Shown here: piece after piece, positions 9,701 to 17,994 of the stretch
Position numbering within the stretch: position 1 is the stretch's first letter
Layout: the number at the start of each line of letters is the position of its first letter
DNA from: Pseudomonas nitroreducens
Lineage (GTDB): Bacteria; Pseudomonadota; Gammaproteobacteria; Pseudomonadales; Pseudomonadaceae
Assembly (NCBI RefSeq): GCF_014204515.1
Contig: NZ_JACHLI010000015.1
Location: forward strand, 1-64,000
DNA length: 64,000 bases
Direction of reading: 5' to 3'
The notes under the pieces: generated by a model
Seen by the model: the letters and a program-made list of their open reading frames with translations, nothing else
Database searches by the model: none
Told to the model about the DNA's origin: nothing
Position numbers and translations under genes: made by a program

Positions 9701-12700
9701 GACAAGGGCGTCAACAAGGTGGTCGGGCTGGTCAAGGGCTACTACACGCAGAACAGCGAAGACGGCGCCAAGCTGCCGGCCGCGGGCGATGGCAACGGCG
9801 ACCTGAACATGACCCTGAACATCGGCGGCGGCTTTGCCGGCAAGGGCGGCACCGGCGGTGACGGCGGCACCGTCGACGTCCTCAACGCCAGCACCGGCGC
9901 GATCCACACCCTGGGCCCGATGGCCGACGGCATCTTCGCCCTGAGCGTGGGCGGCGGTGGCGGCGCGGGTGGCCTGGTGAGCGCTTCGAACAACTCCAGC
10001 GAAGATCCGGCGAAGATGAACGCCACCATCGCCGTGGGCGGCCAGGGTGGCGCGGCGGGCAATGGCAACGATGTCAGCGTGACCAACAATGGCAGCATCG
10101 CCACCGAAGGCAGTGCCTCGGTGGGTATCCTCGCCGCGAGCATCGGCGGTGGCGGCGGCGTAGGTGGTTTCACTTCCACCGGCGGTCTCAACGGCAACAC
10201 CAAGCCGCAGACGGTCAACGTGCAGCTGGGCGGCAACAGCGGCGCCACCGGCGATGGCGGCGGCGTGGCGATCTACAGCATGCCCGACCTGGGCGGCGGA
10301 CCGGCGACGCTGGTGTCCACCTCGGGCAGCTACGCGGCCGGTATCGCCGGCCTGAGTATCGGCGGCGGCGGTGGCCTGGTGTCGCTCAACGACACCACCA
10401 GCAACCCGCTCACCGGCGGCGCGGTCAGCACCGGCGGGCTGACCATGAGCGGCTTCCAGCTGGCCGGCAAGGACGCCGTGCAGGCCTGCGGCGGCACCGC
10501 TGCCACCTGCGGCGGCGGTGGCCCGGTGCTGGTGATGGCGCAGAACGTCCAGACCTCCGGCATCAATGCGCCCGGCGTCCTGGCGCAGAGCATCGGCGGC
10601 AGCGGCGGCTGGTTGCAGGCGGCAGCCACCGGCGCGGCCAATTACTTCGCCGTGGCCAACGGCGTGGTCGGTGATGGCTCCAGTGCCAGCGTGCATGTGC
10701 TGGGCAACGTGGCAACCAGCGGCGCCGGCTCCTACGGCGTGATCGCCCAGAGCGTGGGTGGCGGTGGCCTGCTGGGTGGGGACTTCTCCATCACCGGCGA
10801 TGCCACGGGCGCATTCACCCCGCAGAACCGTGGCCTGCTCAACCTGGGCAGCACCGGCAATGGCAGCGCGGTCATCGTCGATGTGCCGGTCAATGCCAGC
10901 GTGACCACCACCGGTAGCGCCGCCACCGGCATCTTCGCCCAGAGCGTGGGCGGCGGTGGCGGCCTGGTCGCCAGCGACGGCACCGCCTACATGGGCACGG
11001 CCGGCGGCACCGGCACTTCCGGACCGATCACCGTGCAGGTCGACGGTGCGGTCGCCACCACCGGCAACAATGCGCCGGCGATCTTCGTCAACGCCGATGG
11101 CAGCAGCGCCTCCAGCAACGCCACGGCGGTCAAGGTCACCGGCACGGTCAGCAGCCAGAACGGCAACACCATCGTCTTCAACAGCAACGCGACGAGCAAC
11201 ACGGTGACCAACAGCGGAACCATCGAGCATGGCCCGAGTTCGGGCTATGCGGTGGACTCCCTGCGCGGCGTGGTGACCGTCGACAACCAGGCCAGTGGCA
11301 CCCTCGGCGGCGCTGTGCGGCTGAACGGCGGGACGCTGACCAACGCCGGCACCTGGGCACCTCAGATGGGCACCGTGAGTTCGGCCGCCGAGGTCGACAG
11401 CAGCGGCAATGTGCAGGTCGGCAACGGCCTGAGCGCCACCAACCAGGCGCCCAACACCCTGCTCACCGGCCACCTGAACAGCAGCGGCACCCTGACCAGC
11501 AGCGTCGATTTCGCTGGCGGCCAGGTCTCGACCCTCAACGTCTTCGGTGCGGCGGACCTGTCCGGCACGGTGAAGATCAATCCGGTGACCATGGCCAGCA
11601 CCTCGGCGCAGATTCTCACCGCCAGCCAGGGCCTGACCACCAGCAACCTGACCGTGGAGGACGCCTCCAACTACCTGTACAAGTACACCCCGCAGATCAC
11701 CAGCGACTCGTTGTCGGTAACGCAGAACGCACAGTTCTCCAGCGCCGCGCGGGCCGCCGGGTTGAGCCGCAACGCCCAGCAACTGGCCGATCACCTGCAG
11801 GCCAACTACGACGCCGGCGCGCAGGCGCTGTCGCCGTTGTACGGCGCGCTCGACCAGGTGAGCAATCCCGGCCAGTACCGCGCCACCCTCGCCGGGCTGA
11901 GCGCCGAAGCGTTGCAGATGGTCGGCGTGGCGCGGCTCACCGCCAGCGAAGCCTTCGTCAACCGCATGAACAGCTGCCCGGACAACGACGCCAGTGCCGC
12001 CGGCCAGCATGAGCGCGACTGCCTGTGGGCGCGTGCGGTGGACCAGAACAGCTCTGTGGATGGCAGCGACGGCGATCGTTACAGCCTGACCAACCATGTG
12101 TTCCAGATCGGCGGCCAGCACCAGATCGCCGACGGCTGGTGGCTGGGTGGCTCGGTGGCCTACAACGATGGCGAGGAGTCTTCCTCCAGCGGCGTGGGCG
12201 GGGTGACCGACCATAGCTACAGCCTGGGTGCGGTGATCAAGCGCGAGTGGGGCCCGTGGACCTTCAGCGGGGCGCTGGACGTGGCCCAGGGCAGCTACCG
12301 TTCCAGCCGCAACCTGCAGGTGGGCGACCAGCGCCTGCAGGCCCATGGCTCGTTCGATGGCTACAACCTCGGCCTGCACTCGCGGGTGTCGTACCTGGCC
12401 GGGCGCGACGACTGGTACGTCAAACCCTACCTGGACGTGCACGCCGTCAACATCCACACCGACAGCTTCCGCGAGACCAACGCCGGTGCACTGGGGCTCA
12501 AGGTGGACGCGGGCAACGACACGCTCTACACGGCGGCACCGATGCTCGAAGCGGGCAAACACATCCACTTCGCCAATGGCGCCGAGCTGACGCCGTCGGT
12601 CAGCGTCGGCCGTTCCTTCTCCACCGGCGACGACTGGAACACCGACATGCGCCTGATCGGCTCCGACGACTCGGTGGGCTCGTTCAACAGCCAGCTGTCC

Positions 12701-12844
12701 ACACCGCGCCAGGTGAACCAGTACGCCGCCGGCCTGAACCTCAAGGTCAACGCCACCTCGGAGGTCAGGCTGGACTACACCGGCCAGTCCGGCGACGGCT
12801 ACCGGATGAACGAAGGGGCGATACGCTTCACCCATTTCTTCTGA
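6773..12844 (+). CDS. Giant glycine-rich autotransporter (type Va secretion)
   Basis: The 2023-residue product has a signal peptide (residues 1-37, ending HPALA before QSV), a passenger of roughly 1700 residues very rich in Gly, Ser, Asn and Thr, and a C-terminal autotransporter beta-barrel of about 280 residues (from around 1745, starting near RDCLWARAVDQ) that ends in the expected aromatic FTHFF. The passenger carries at least 17 copies of an AQSIGGGGGNGG-like motif, spaced roughly 60-110 residues and separated by beta-strand-like Ser/Thr/Asn segments, as expected of a repeated beta-helix. The ATG at 6773 leaves a normal signal peptide; GTG 6725 would add 16 polar residues. Likely a surface adhesin or biofilm factor. 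Two cysteine pairs are unusual in such passengers. Confidence 0.88.
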   Translation: MSPNRLGGPRLPGLNPFTLTPLALVLTAVLQAHPALAQSVILPSGPQGAYVNNQTGQPGAVGTGDDKDPQPGGAAPAGPDLEVQVNGGTTLTAGGSGPTLGLSVTGGQGGAGNDTEGGNSGPTGGDGGLGGTPGELSLTLAEGTQVNSSSSGPAAVSVQSTGGMGGFSGGYDTNNGASGAAGSGGDGGAVIGNLSGSIVSKQGWVGTTPGATALLMSSIGGAGAGPNPANSGSGESIHTVGDSTGRSGGAGGDGGSVTLNTQTASFVSGGTGVQLLSQGGAGSVGVNASASGGTARGGYGGKGGSGGQVTATLIGEAQNPGWLISAVGSPVTDKGNIINLPQGNTAETSFLSAGVAAQSFGGDGGLGGIASGPTAYAGGGGAAGSGGGVQLTVGDINVSTTGHTAPAILAQSIGGSGGDGASAGSVFKAKSGNGAIGGNGSDVSVKTFSTSAGDSAQTTISTVGNDASGIVAQSIGGGGGAGGDVSTGSVIAGFAVGGNGETGGTAGTVTVNNGDYLDAFGKPLDGAVILTQGDRSNGITAMSIGGGGGSGGNASSTVGGVFDMTVGGTGGSGGSAGQRGTLQVSAANNGVIQTSGAHSVGMQAMAIGGGGGNGGSASSVEGGAQLDVTVAVGGKGAKAGDAGDVQGLNDGQILTQNNDAYGMQVMSAGGGGGNGGASKAAAYQLINSSEAPSLNFTLSIGGQGGAGGDGGNVTGTNDFSIVTNGTGSHGLLVQSIGGGGGNGGDSSATQLNTKGSTLNINMAIGGDGKGGGSGGSVTANNNGLIWTMANDSSAIAAQSIGGGGGNGGVGSADSGQFADNDSSKAGELELGIGGGAGTGDTGGSVTVNNSAAAAIITLGDNAHGILAQSIGGGGGNGGGGVANGSSGTLNARVAVGGNGGSGNTGGSVTVNNAGSIVTGGGDASAIYAQSVGGGGGKGGNDPQTQLFNYLEKSLPSVVTTYSNNTQGFVPNASSLFDKGVNKVVGLVKGYYTQNSEDGAKLPAAGDGNGDLNMTLNIGGGFAGKGGTGGDGGTVDVLNASTGAIHTLGPMADGIFALSVGGGGGAGGLVSASNNSSEDPAKMNATIAVGGQGGAAGNGNDVSVTNNGSIATEGSASVGILAASIGGGGGVGGFTSTGGLNGNTKPQTVNVQLGGNSGATGDGGGVAIYSMPDLGGGPATLVSTSGSYAAGIAGLSIGGGGGLVSLNDTTSNPLTGGAVSTGGLTMSGFQLAGKDAVQACGGTAATCGGGGPVLVMAQNVQTSGINAPGVLAQSIGGSGGWLQAAATGAANYFAVANGVVGDGSSASVHVLGNVATSGAGSYGVIAQSVGGGGLLGGDFSITGDATGAFTPQNRGLLNLGSTGNGSAVIVDVPVNASVTTTGSAATGIFAQSVGGGGGLVASDGTAYMGTAGGTGTSGPITVQVDGAVATTGNNAPAIFVNADGSSASSNATAVKVTGTVSSQNGNTIVFNSNATSNTVTNSGTIEHGPSSGYAVDSLRGVVTVDNQASGTLGGAVRLNGGTLTNAGTWAPQMGTVSSAAEVDSSGNVQVGNGLSATNQAPNTLLTGHLNSSGTLTSSVDFAGGQVSTLNVFGAADLSGTVKINPVTMASTSAQILTASQGLTTSNLTVEDASNYLYKYTPQITSDSLSVTQNAQFSSAARAAGLSRNAQQLADHLQANYDAGAQALSPLYGALDQVSNPGQYRATLAGLSAEALQMVGVARLTASEAFVNRMNSCPDNDASAAGQHERDCLWARAVDQNSSVDGSDGDRYSLTNHVFQIGGQHQIADGWWLGGSVAYNDGEESSSSGVGGVTDHSYSLGAVIKREWGPWTFSGALDVAQGSYRSSRNLQVGDQRLQAHGSFDGYNLGLHSRVSYLAGRDDWYVKPYLDVHAVNIHTDSFRETNAGALGLKVDAGNDTLYTAAPMLEAGKHIHFANGAELTPSVSVGRSFSTGDDWNTDMRLIGSDDSVGSFNSQLSTPRQVNQYAAGLNLKVNATSEVRLDYTGQSGDGYRMNEGAIRFTHFF
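7417..10970 (+). repeat. Coding repeats: AQSIGGGGGNGG motif, about 17 copies
   Basis: Within the autotransporter passenger the translated motif recurs with variants: MSSIGGAGAG, AQSFGGDGGLGG, AQSIGGSGGDGA, AQSIGGGGGAGG, AMSIGGGGGSGG, AMAIGGGGGNGG, VMSAGGGGGNGG, VQSIGGGGGNGG, AQSIGGGGGNGG (twice), AQSVGGGGGKGG, ALSVGGGGGAGG, AASIGGGGGVGG, GLSIGGGGGLVS, AQSIGGSGGWLQ, AQSVGGGGLLGG and AQSVGGGGGLVA. At DNA level these are GGC/GGT runs, likely sites of recombination and copy-number change. Confidence 0.85.
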
Positions 12845-12910
12845 GTAACAACAGTTCTGAGCGACAACAGTTCTGACCGGCACGCTTCACACGGCCAGGG
12901 ACGGCCGCCG

Positions 12911-14224
12911 CTAGTCGACGGGCAGCAGGTCGGCGGGCACCAGCTTGCCGCCCTTCATCACCTGCGGAGTTTTCTCCAGCAGGGCGATGTCCGCCAGCGG
13001 GTCGCCGTCCACGGCGATCAGGTCGGCGTAGCGGCCAACCTCCACGGCGCCCACGTCCTGCTGCCAGTTCAGCAGCTCGGCGGCGACCACCGTGGCGGCC
13101 TGGATGGCCTGCATCGGCGTCATCCCGTACTTGACCATGTAGGCGAACTGCCGGGCGTTCTGGCCGTGGGGATAGACGCCGGCGTCGGTGCCGAAGGCGA
13201 CCTTCACCCCGGCCTTCACCGCCTTGCGGAAGCCTTCGCGCTGCACCTGGGTGGTCTCGAGGTTCTTGCGCAGGTAGCCTTCGGGCCAGTGTTCCTCGCG
13301 GCCGACCTTGTCGATGTAGTCGCCGTTGTAGATGTCCATCACCAGCCAGGTGCCGTGTTGTTTCGCCAGGGCGATGCCTTCGTCGTCGATCAGCGAGGCG
13401 TGCTCCACCGACTTCACCCCGGCGCGGATCGCCGCCTTGATGCCGTCGCTGCCGTGGGCGTGCACCGTGGCATAGCTCTTGTGGACCTTGGCCTCCTGCA
13501 CCACGACGCGCATTTCCTCCTCGGTCATCTCCATCTGCCCAGGCTCGGTGCCTTCGGCGAGCACAGCGCCGGTACCGACCATCTTGATGGTGTCGACGCC
13601 CTGCTGGAACAGGTAGCGGGTCTTCAGCTTGGCGTCGTTGGCGTCGCGGTACACGCCGACGCGCATGTCTTCGGGCAGTTTCGTTCCCGGCGCGAAACCG
13701 GTGACTTCACCACCGCCGCCGGCCACCGAAATGTAGGCGCCGACCACGTTCATCCGCGGGCCGAGGTCCTGGCCGGCATTGATCGCATCGCGCAGGGCGA
13801 CGTCGGTGAAGGCGCGGTAGGTGCCCACGTCATGCACGCTGGTGAAGCCGGCGCGCAGCGTCTGGTAGGCATGCTTGGCTCCCAGCAGCGCGTAGGCCTG
13901 GGGCGAATGCAGCAGCGGTTCGGCGACGTTGCTGGTCATGTCCCAGTCGGCGATGTGGGTGTGCATGTCGATCAGCCCTGGCAGCACCGTGCGCGCGGAC
14001 CAGTCGACCACCTGGCTGCCGGCCAGCGGCGGGCTCCAGGTTTCGATGGCGACGATGCGCTGGTTGTCGACGGCGATGCGCTGGTCTTCCAGCACCTTGC
14101 CGCGTTGCACGTCGAGCAGGCGGCCGGCGTGGATGTACAGGGTGTCGGCGTGGGCGACCTGGGTGGCCAGGGTGATGGCCAGGCAGGCGGCGCTCGCCGC
14201 GAAGCGGGAGAGGGTGTGGTTCAT
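12911..14224 (-). CDS. Periplasmic metal-dependent amidohydrolase (Xaa-Pro dipeptidase / imidazolonepropionase-like)
   Basis: The 437-residue product has a signal peptide (residues 1-26, ending QVAHA before DTLYIHAGRLLD), then an amidohydrolase barrel. Metal-site motifs are all present: DMHTHIADWD (HxH), GVDTIKMVGTG with a lysine that can be carboxylated, ATVHAHGSDG, KSVEHASLID, and the catalytic aspartate in AFGTDAGVYPHG. The closest family known to me hydrolyses Xaa-Pro dipeptides or N-acyl amino acids. It is the last gene of the leftward operon with a binding protein and three flavoprotein subunits, so it may cut a dipeptide or an acylated amine before oxidation. Its leader carries a 14-base tandem repeat just before the ribosome site GAGAACAGG. 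Confidence 0.85.
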   Translation of the reverse strand: MNHTLSRFAASAACLAITLATQVAHADTLYIHAGRLLDVQRGKVLEDQRIAVDNQRIVAIETWSPPLAGSQVVDWSARTVLPGLIDMHTHIADWDMTSNVAEPLLHSPQAYALLGAKHAYQTLRAGFTSVHDVGTYRAFTDVALRDAINAGQDLGPRMNVVGAYISVAGGGGEVTGFAPGTKLPEDMRVGVYRDANDAKLKTRYLFQQGVDTIKMVGTGAVLAEGTEPGQMEMTEEEMRVVVQEAKVHKSYATVHAHGSDGIKAAIRAGVKSVEHASLIDDEGIALAKQHGTWLVMDIYNGDYIDKVGREEHWPEGYLRKNLETTQVQREGFRKAVKAGVKVAFGTDAGVYPHGQNARQFAYMVKYGMTPMQAIQAATVVAAELLNWQQDVGAVEVGRYADLIAVDGDPLADIALLEKTPQVMKGGKLVPADLLPVD

Positions 14225-14237
14225 CCTGTTCTCATTC

Positions 14238-14307
14238 TTGTTGGATGGGGATGGTTGGATGGGGACTGTTGGATGGAGATTGTTGGATGGAGATTGTTGG
14301 ATGGGGC
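14238..14307. repeat. Tandem repeat, five copies of a 14-base unit
   Basis: Five consecutive units follow TTGTTGGATGG(G/A)GA: starts at 14238, 14252, 14266, 14280 and 14294, each differing at one to three bases. The array lies in the 102-base gap between the binding-protein stop and the amidohydrolase start. On the minus strand it is a CATCCAACA-rich leader ending about 13 bases before the start codon. Copy number could vary by slippage and so alter spacing or translation of the amidohydrolase. Confidence 0.95.
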
Positions 14308-14326
14308 GTGGTGGGTTGTGGGCGGA

Positions 14327-15127
14327 CTACTTCGGCCAGAGATCGGAGTCGAAGTACTGCCGGGAAATCTGCGTGTACTTGCCCGAGGCATGCAGCTGGT
14401 CCAGCGCCTTGTCGATGCGCGTCTTCAGCGCGGTGTCTTCCTTGCGCAGGCCGGCGCCGACGCCCAGGCCGTAGAGCAGCGGGTCCATCTTCACGCTGCC
14501 GGTGCCTTTTTCCTCGAACATCGCGCCCTCGGGGGAGTTGAGGAACACCGCATCGCCCAGCTTGTCTAGGAACATCACGTCGATGCGCCCGGCCACCAGA
14601 TCGGCGTTGCAGTCGTCCTGGGTGTTGTACAGGCGCACGTCCGAGGTGCTGCCGTAGGCCGTGCGGATGAACGCGGCGTTGGTGGTCGAGCCCTGCACGC
14701 CGATGGACTTGCCGGCCAGGCCTTGCGGGGAGAGGTCCGGCTGGCTGTCCTTGGCGGCGACGAAGATGCCGGTCGCCTCGTAGTAGGGCCGCGAGAAGGC
14801 GATGACCTTCTGCCGCTCCGGGCTGATGCCCATGGAGTTGAAGATCACGTCGAACTTCTTCGCCAGCAGCGCGGGGATGATGCCGTCCCAGGCCACTTCG
14901 CGGATTTCACAGGTGGCCTGCATCTGCTGGCAGAGGGCGCGGATCAGGTCTGGTTCGAAGCCGGTGAACTCGCCCGACGGCGACTTCACCAGGAACGGCG
15001 GGTAGGGCTCGGCGGCGACACCGAAGCTCAGCGTCTCGCTGGCCTGGACGGGCGCGGCGAAAGGCAGCAGGTTCAGGCTCAGGCCGAGGGCGGCAAACAG
15101 GGCCAGTGGGCGCAGCAGTGGTTTCAT
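14327..15127 (-). CDS. Amino-acid-type ABC transporter substrate-binding protein (SBP_bac_3)
   Basis: The 266-residue product has a signal peptide (MKPLLRPLALFAALGLSLNL, cut near VQASE) and family 3 features: LSFGVAAEPYPPFLVKSPSGEFTGFEPDLIRALC, then WDGIIPALLAKKFDVIFNSMGISPERQKVIAFSRPY, and GKSIGVQGSTT. These define periplasmic binding proteins for polar or cationic amino acids and opines. Fourteen bases separate it from the upstream flavoprotein gene, with GAGGGA as ribosome site. No permease or ATPase gene of this class is in the window, so it must use a transporter encoded elsewhere. Context points to an opine, betaine or substituted amino acid as ligand, which is an inference. Confidence 0.88.
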   Translation of the reverse strand: MKPLLRPLALFAALGLSLNLLPFAAPVQASETLSFGVAAEPYPPFLVKSPSGEFTGFEPDLIRALCQQMQATCEIREVAWDGIIPALLAKKFDVIFNSMGISPERQKVIAFSRPYYEATGIFVAAKDSQPDLSPQGLAGKSIGVQGSTTNAAFIRTAYGSTSDVRLYNTQDDCNADLVAGRIDVMFLDKLGDAVFLNSPEGAMFEEKGTGSVKMDPLLYGLGVGAGLRKEDTALKTRIDKALDQLHASGKYTQISRQYFDSDLWPK

Positions 15128-15141
15128 GGCGAATCCCTCTT

Positions 15142-16329
15142 TCAGGCGTCTGGATGATTGTTCTTGTTTGCGCTCGGGGCCGGCAGCGGCAGCCAGCCCT
15201 GGATACTTGGCCAGTCGGCTTCGAGCTGGGCGAAGCGCGACAGGGAGAAGGTGCTGAGGTCAGTGAAGCTGCACGCCCGGTCCAGCACCAGGTCGCGGAT
15301 GGCGTGGCCGCTGGCCGGCGACAGGCCGAAGCCGACGCCGGACATTGTCGCCACCGTGAGGTTGTCCAGTGCAGCCGGGCGATCGATCACCGGGCGGCCG
15401 TCCGGGGTGTTCTCGATGAAGCCGGCCCAGCTGCGGATCATGCGCTTGTGGGCGATCTTCGGGAAAAGCTCGGCCAGACGGCGGGCGATGTTGCCCTGCA
15501 GTGGCGTCGACTGCGGGCGCGTGCCGCGCAGGTCGTCGAGGTCGACCCATTCGTGGGGGCCGCCGCCGTAGGCGAGGTTGCCGCGCAGGGTCTGCCGGCC
15601 GTACAGGCCGTTGCCGTCGACGCCGCCCACGGCCAGCAGCGGCAGGGGTTCGGTGACGATCATCTCGGCCCGCGCGGTGACCAGCGGAATAGCCACGCCC
15701 AGTTGTGCAGCCAGTTCGCCGGTATGCGGGCCGGCGGCGATCACCAGCTGGTCGCAGCCGATCGGCCCGAGTGCGGTCTGCACGCCGGTGACCCGTGAGC
15801 CTTCGCGGAGGAAGCCGCTGACGGCGGTGTTTTCCAGCAGGCGCCCGCCGTGATCCTGCATTGCCCAGGCATAGGCCTGCAGGGTGCGATGGGGGTTGGC
15901 GTGGCCGCCGAAGTGGTAGTAGTAGCCGGCCAGTACGTTGTCGCCGCAGAAGGGCACCAGCTCGCGCACCTGCTGCGGGTCCAGCAGGTCGGCGTGCAGG
16001 CCGTGGTGGGCGATCTCGCCGACGACCTTGCGGTCCAGCGATAGCTGGTGCTCGTCGAGGTCGATGCTGATGCGGTCGGGGCGGTACTCGGTGGGGTAGC
16101 CGAGCAGTTCGTCGAGCCGCGGCCAGAGCCGTTGCTCCTCGAGGAACAGCGGACTGTGGTGGTGCGAGCAGCCGCCGCCGTTGCGCCCGGAGGCGCCCCA
16201 GCCGATCAGGCCGGCCTCCAGCACCAGCACGTCGACGCCCTCGCGCGCCAGCCACCAGGCGGCGCTCAGACCGGTCACGCCGCCGCCGACGATGACCACG
16301 GAGGCTCCCAGGGTCGATCCTGTGCTCAT
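15142..16329 (-). CDS. FAD-dependent oxidoreductase, DAO family (amine/amino-acid oxidase subunit)
   Basis: The 395-residue product has an FAD-binding Rossmann motif at residues 11-24 (VVIVGGGVTGLSAA) and ends in the DAO-type MSGVGFGLSPASGHAIRDL segment. The family includes glycine, sarcosine and D-amino-acid oxidases and opine dehydrogenase B subunits. The stop of the upstream 544-residue gene is four bases away and GAGTGAAGCG serves as ribosome site, so translation is coupled. Paired with the BFD-type A subunit it would form a membrane- or electron-acceptor-linked dehydrogenase oxidising a C-N bond. A second DAO gene lies at 17995-19365; which one pairs with the A subunit is not clear. Confidence 0.87.
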   Translation of the reverse strand: MSTGSTLGASVVIVGGGVTGLSAAWWLAREGVDVLVLEAGLIGWGASGRNGGGCSHHHSPLFLEEQRLWPRLDELLGYPTEYRPDRISIDLDEHQLSLDRKVVGEIAHHGLHADLLDPQQVRELVPFCGDNVLAGYYYHFGGHANPHRTLQAYAWAMQDHGGRLLENTAVSGFLREGSRVTGVQTALGPIGCDQLVIAAGPHTGELAAQLGVAIPLVTARAEMIVTEPLPLLAVGGVDGNGLYGRQTLRGNLAYGGGPHEWVDLDDLRGTRPQSTPLQGNIARRLAELFPKIAHKRMIRSWAGFIENTPDGRPVIDRPAALDNLTVATMSGVGFGLSPASGHAIRDLVLDRACSFTDLSTFSLSRFAQLEADWPSIQGWLPLPAPSANKNNHPDA

Positions 16330-16333
16330 CGCT

Positions 16334-17968
16334 TCACTCCTCGCTGCGGGGTTGGGAAAGGGGCGGGCGCCGGGCCAGGGTCGGCTGGTCGCCGCACAGC
16401 CAGAACGGCGTCCACTGCGACGGCATGTCGAACCAGGCGTCCCAGCGGCCGCGCATCTCGACGGTCTCTTCGAACTGCGCCAGTTGCCTGAGCGACAGCG
16501 GCCGCACCGGCGGACGGAAGGAGGCGAGGGCGATCCCGGCCAGCCCCTGCCCGGAATCCAGGCTGAGCAATCCGGCGACCTGTTCGCGGCAGCGGCGGCC
16601 CTGGCAGGGGCCCATGCAGGCGCGGGTCAGGCGCTTGGTGACGTCCGGATGCGGCTCGCCCTTGCGCAGGGCTGGCGTCGAAGGGTCGGGCGTCCAGCCC
16701 AGGTAGCGCGGCGGCAGGTGGCCGAGGATTTCCCCGGCGGTGACTTCCTCGCACAGGCAGACGTGGGGCTGGTTCTGCGCGTGCAGTATGGTCGACCGGA
16801 CCCAGGCGCTGCGCCGGGCGGCGAGATCGCCACTGGCTTCGTCGGGCATCACGGCTGGCTCTTCGTCGCCGGTATGAATGCCCAGCGCGGCGAGCGCGGT
16901 ACGCGCGGCGATCCGGCCTTCGCGGCGGGCGATGGTGTCGTCCAGGCTCTTGCGCGCCCAGATGCCAGCGCAGTCGCCCGCCACCAGCAGCCAGTGCAGG
17001 GAGGTGCGCTGCTGGCCGTCGCAGACGGCGACATGACCGCCGCGTTCGCTGTCGAAGGCCATGGTGCAACCGGCCGCTTCCAGCAGTTCGATGGCGGGGA
17101 TGGCGGCCACACCCAGCAGCAGGGTGTCGCAGTCCAATAGCGTGGTGCGGCCAGCGTCCGGCAGCCCCTCGGCATCCAGGGCCACGGCGCTGACGCGTTG
17201 CACACCGAAAGCGTTGCCGGCGGCCTCGCGGATCACATGCCCGGTGAGCAGCGCCGCGCCATGGTCGAGCAGTTGCTCCAGCAGGGCTGGCTCGCCGACG
17301 GCTTCATCGGCTTGTTCGACGACAGCCGCGATGCGCACGCCCTTGTCGATCAACGCCAGGGCAGTGGCGAGCGCCTGGGTATCGCTGCCCACCAGTACGC
17401 CGGTTTCACTGGCCAGTGCGTCATACAGGCTGGCCAACCGGTACGCCGCACTGGCGCCCATGACGCCGGGGCGTTGCCAGCCATCGAAGGCCAGGCCCAT
17501 GTCGCGGCGGCCGGCGGCGACTATCACCTGGCGGAAGCGCAGCAGGTAGGCGTGCTCTTCATCGGCCAGGCCGGCGACGGTGCCCTCGATCCAGGCGTGG
17601 GTCGGCTGCTGGGCGAACAGGCCCCAGACCACCGTGCCGAGTCGCACATCGACGCCGGCGTCGAGCGCATCGGCAATTTCCGGCCGGGCATCGAGCAGGC
17701 TCTGCAGCACGGCGTTGCGGTTGGCGACCGCCGCATCCATGCGCCCGCCGAAATGCAGCGGCACGTCCTCGCCCATGGTTTCCAGCGGCACCGGGTTTTC
17801 GTCCACCAGGGTAACGCGCAGGCCGCGCCCGGCGGCGGCCAGGGCTGCCGCCAACCCGGCGGCGCCGGCACCGACGATCAGCAGGTCGGTTTCGTCCGTG
17901 ATCGGTGGCGCCTTGCCGGCCACCGAGGCGGGATCGTAGAAGGTGTTGGGCGTGAGTGGTCGTTTCAC
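16334..17968 (-). CDS. NAD(P)/FAD oxidoreductase with BFD-like [2Fe-2S] domain (opine/hydrogen cyanide synthase HcnB / OoxA-like subunit)
   Basis: The 544-residue product starts with an FAD motif (DLLIVGAGAAGLAAALAAAG, near residues 28-47), has a second nucleotide-binding region (VGSDTQALATALALIDKG), and a cysteine-rich BFD-like domain near 420-480: CLCEEVTAGEI followed by CMGPCQGRRC, four or more cysteines that can hold a [2Fe-2S] cluster. This layout matches the A subunits of octopine/nopaline oxidase, HcnB and heteromeric D-hydroxyproline dehydrogenase. The start is a GTG at 17968 with GGGGAGG seven bases upstream. The small 2Fe-2S third subunit (HcnA/Fer2_4 type) usually found with it is absent here, which is odd. 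Confidence 0.85.
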   Translation of the reverse strand: MKRPLTPNTFYDPASVAGKAPPITDETDLLIVGAGAAGLAAALAAAGRGLRVTLVDENPVPLETMGEDVPLHFGGRMDAAVANRNAVLQSLLDARPEIADALDAGVDVRLGTVVWGLFAQQPTHAWIEGTVAGLADEEHAYLLRFRQVIVAAGRRDMGLAFDGWQRPGVMGASAAYRLASLYDALASETGVLVGSDTQALATALALIDKGVRIAAVVEQADEAVGEPALLEQLLDHGAALLTGHVIREAAGNAFGVQRVSAVALDAEGLPDAGRTTLLDCDTLLLGVAAIPAIELLEAAGCTMAFDSERGGHVAVCDGQQRTSLHWLLVAGDCAGIWARKSLDDTIARREGRIAARTALAALGIHTGDEEPAVMPDEASGDLAARRSAWVRSTILHAQNQPHVCLCEEVTAGEILGHLPPRYLGWTPDPSTPALRKGEPHPDVTKRLTRACMGPCQGRRCREQVAGLLSLDSGQGLAGIALASFRPPVRPLSLRQLAQFEETVEMRGRWDAWFDMPSQWTPFWLCGDQPTLARRPPLSQPRSEE

Positions 17969-17994
17969 CTGAATGCCTCCCCAATGGAGTCTGG

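Noticed and set aside
12847..12876. Direct repeat ACAACAGTTCTGA after the autotransporter stop
   Set aside because: Two 13-base copies (12848-12860 and 12864-12876) are real, but no function such as an attachment site is supported, since no integrase or boundary is present.
5867..12883. A 2338-codon open frame on the minus strand, antisense to the TetR and autotransporter genes
   Set aside because: It is in the complementary frame of a GC-rich, Gly-repeat gene, where stops are rare by composition. It crosses three separate units and has no family motif, ribosome site or normal protein composition.
14238..14307. The five-unit repeat as a possible CRISPR array
   Set aside because: Units are 14 bases and contiguous with no spacers, and no cas genes are present.
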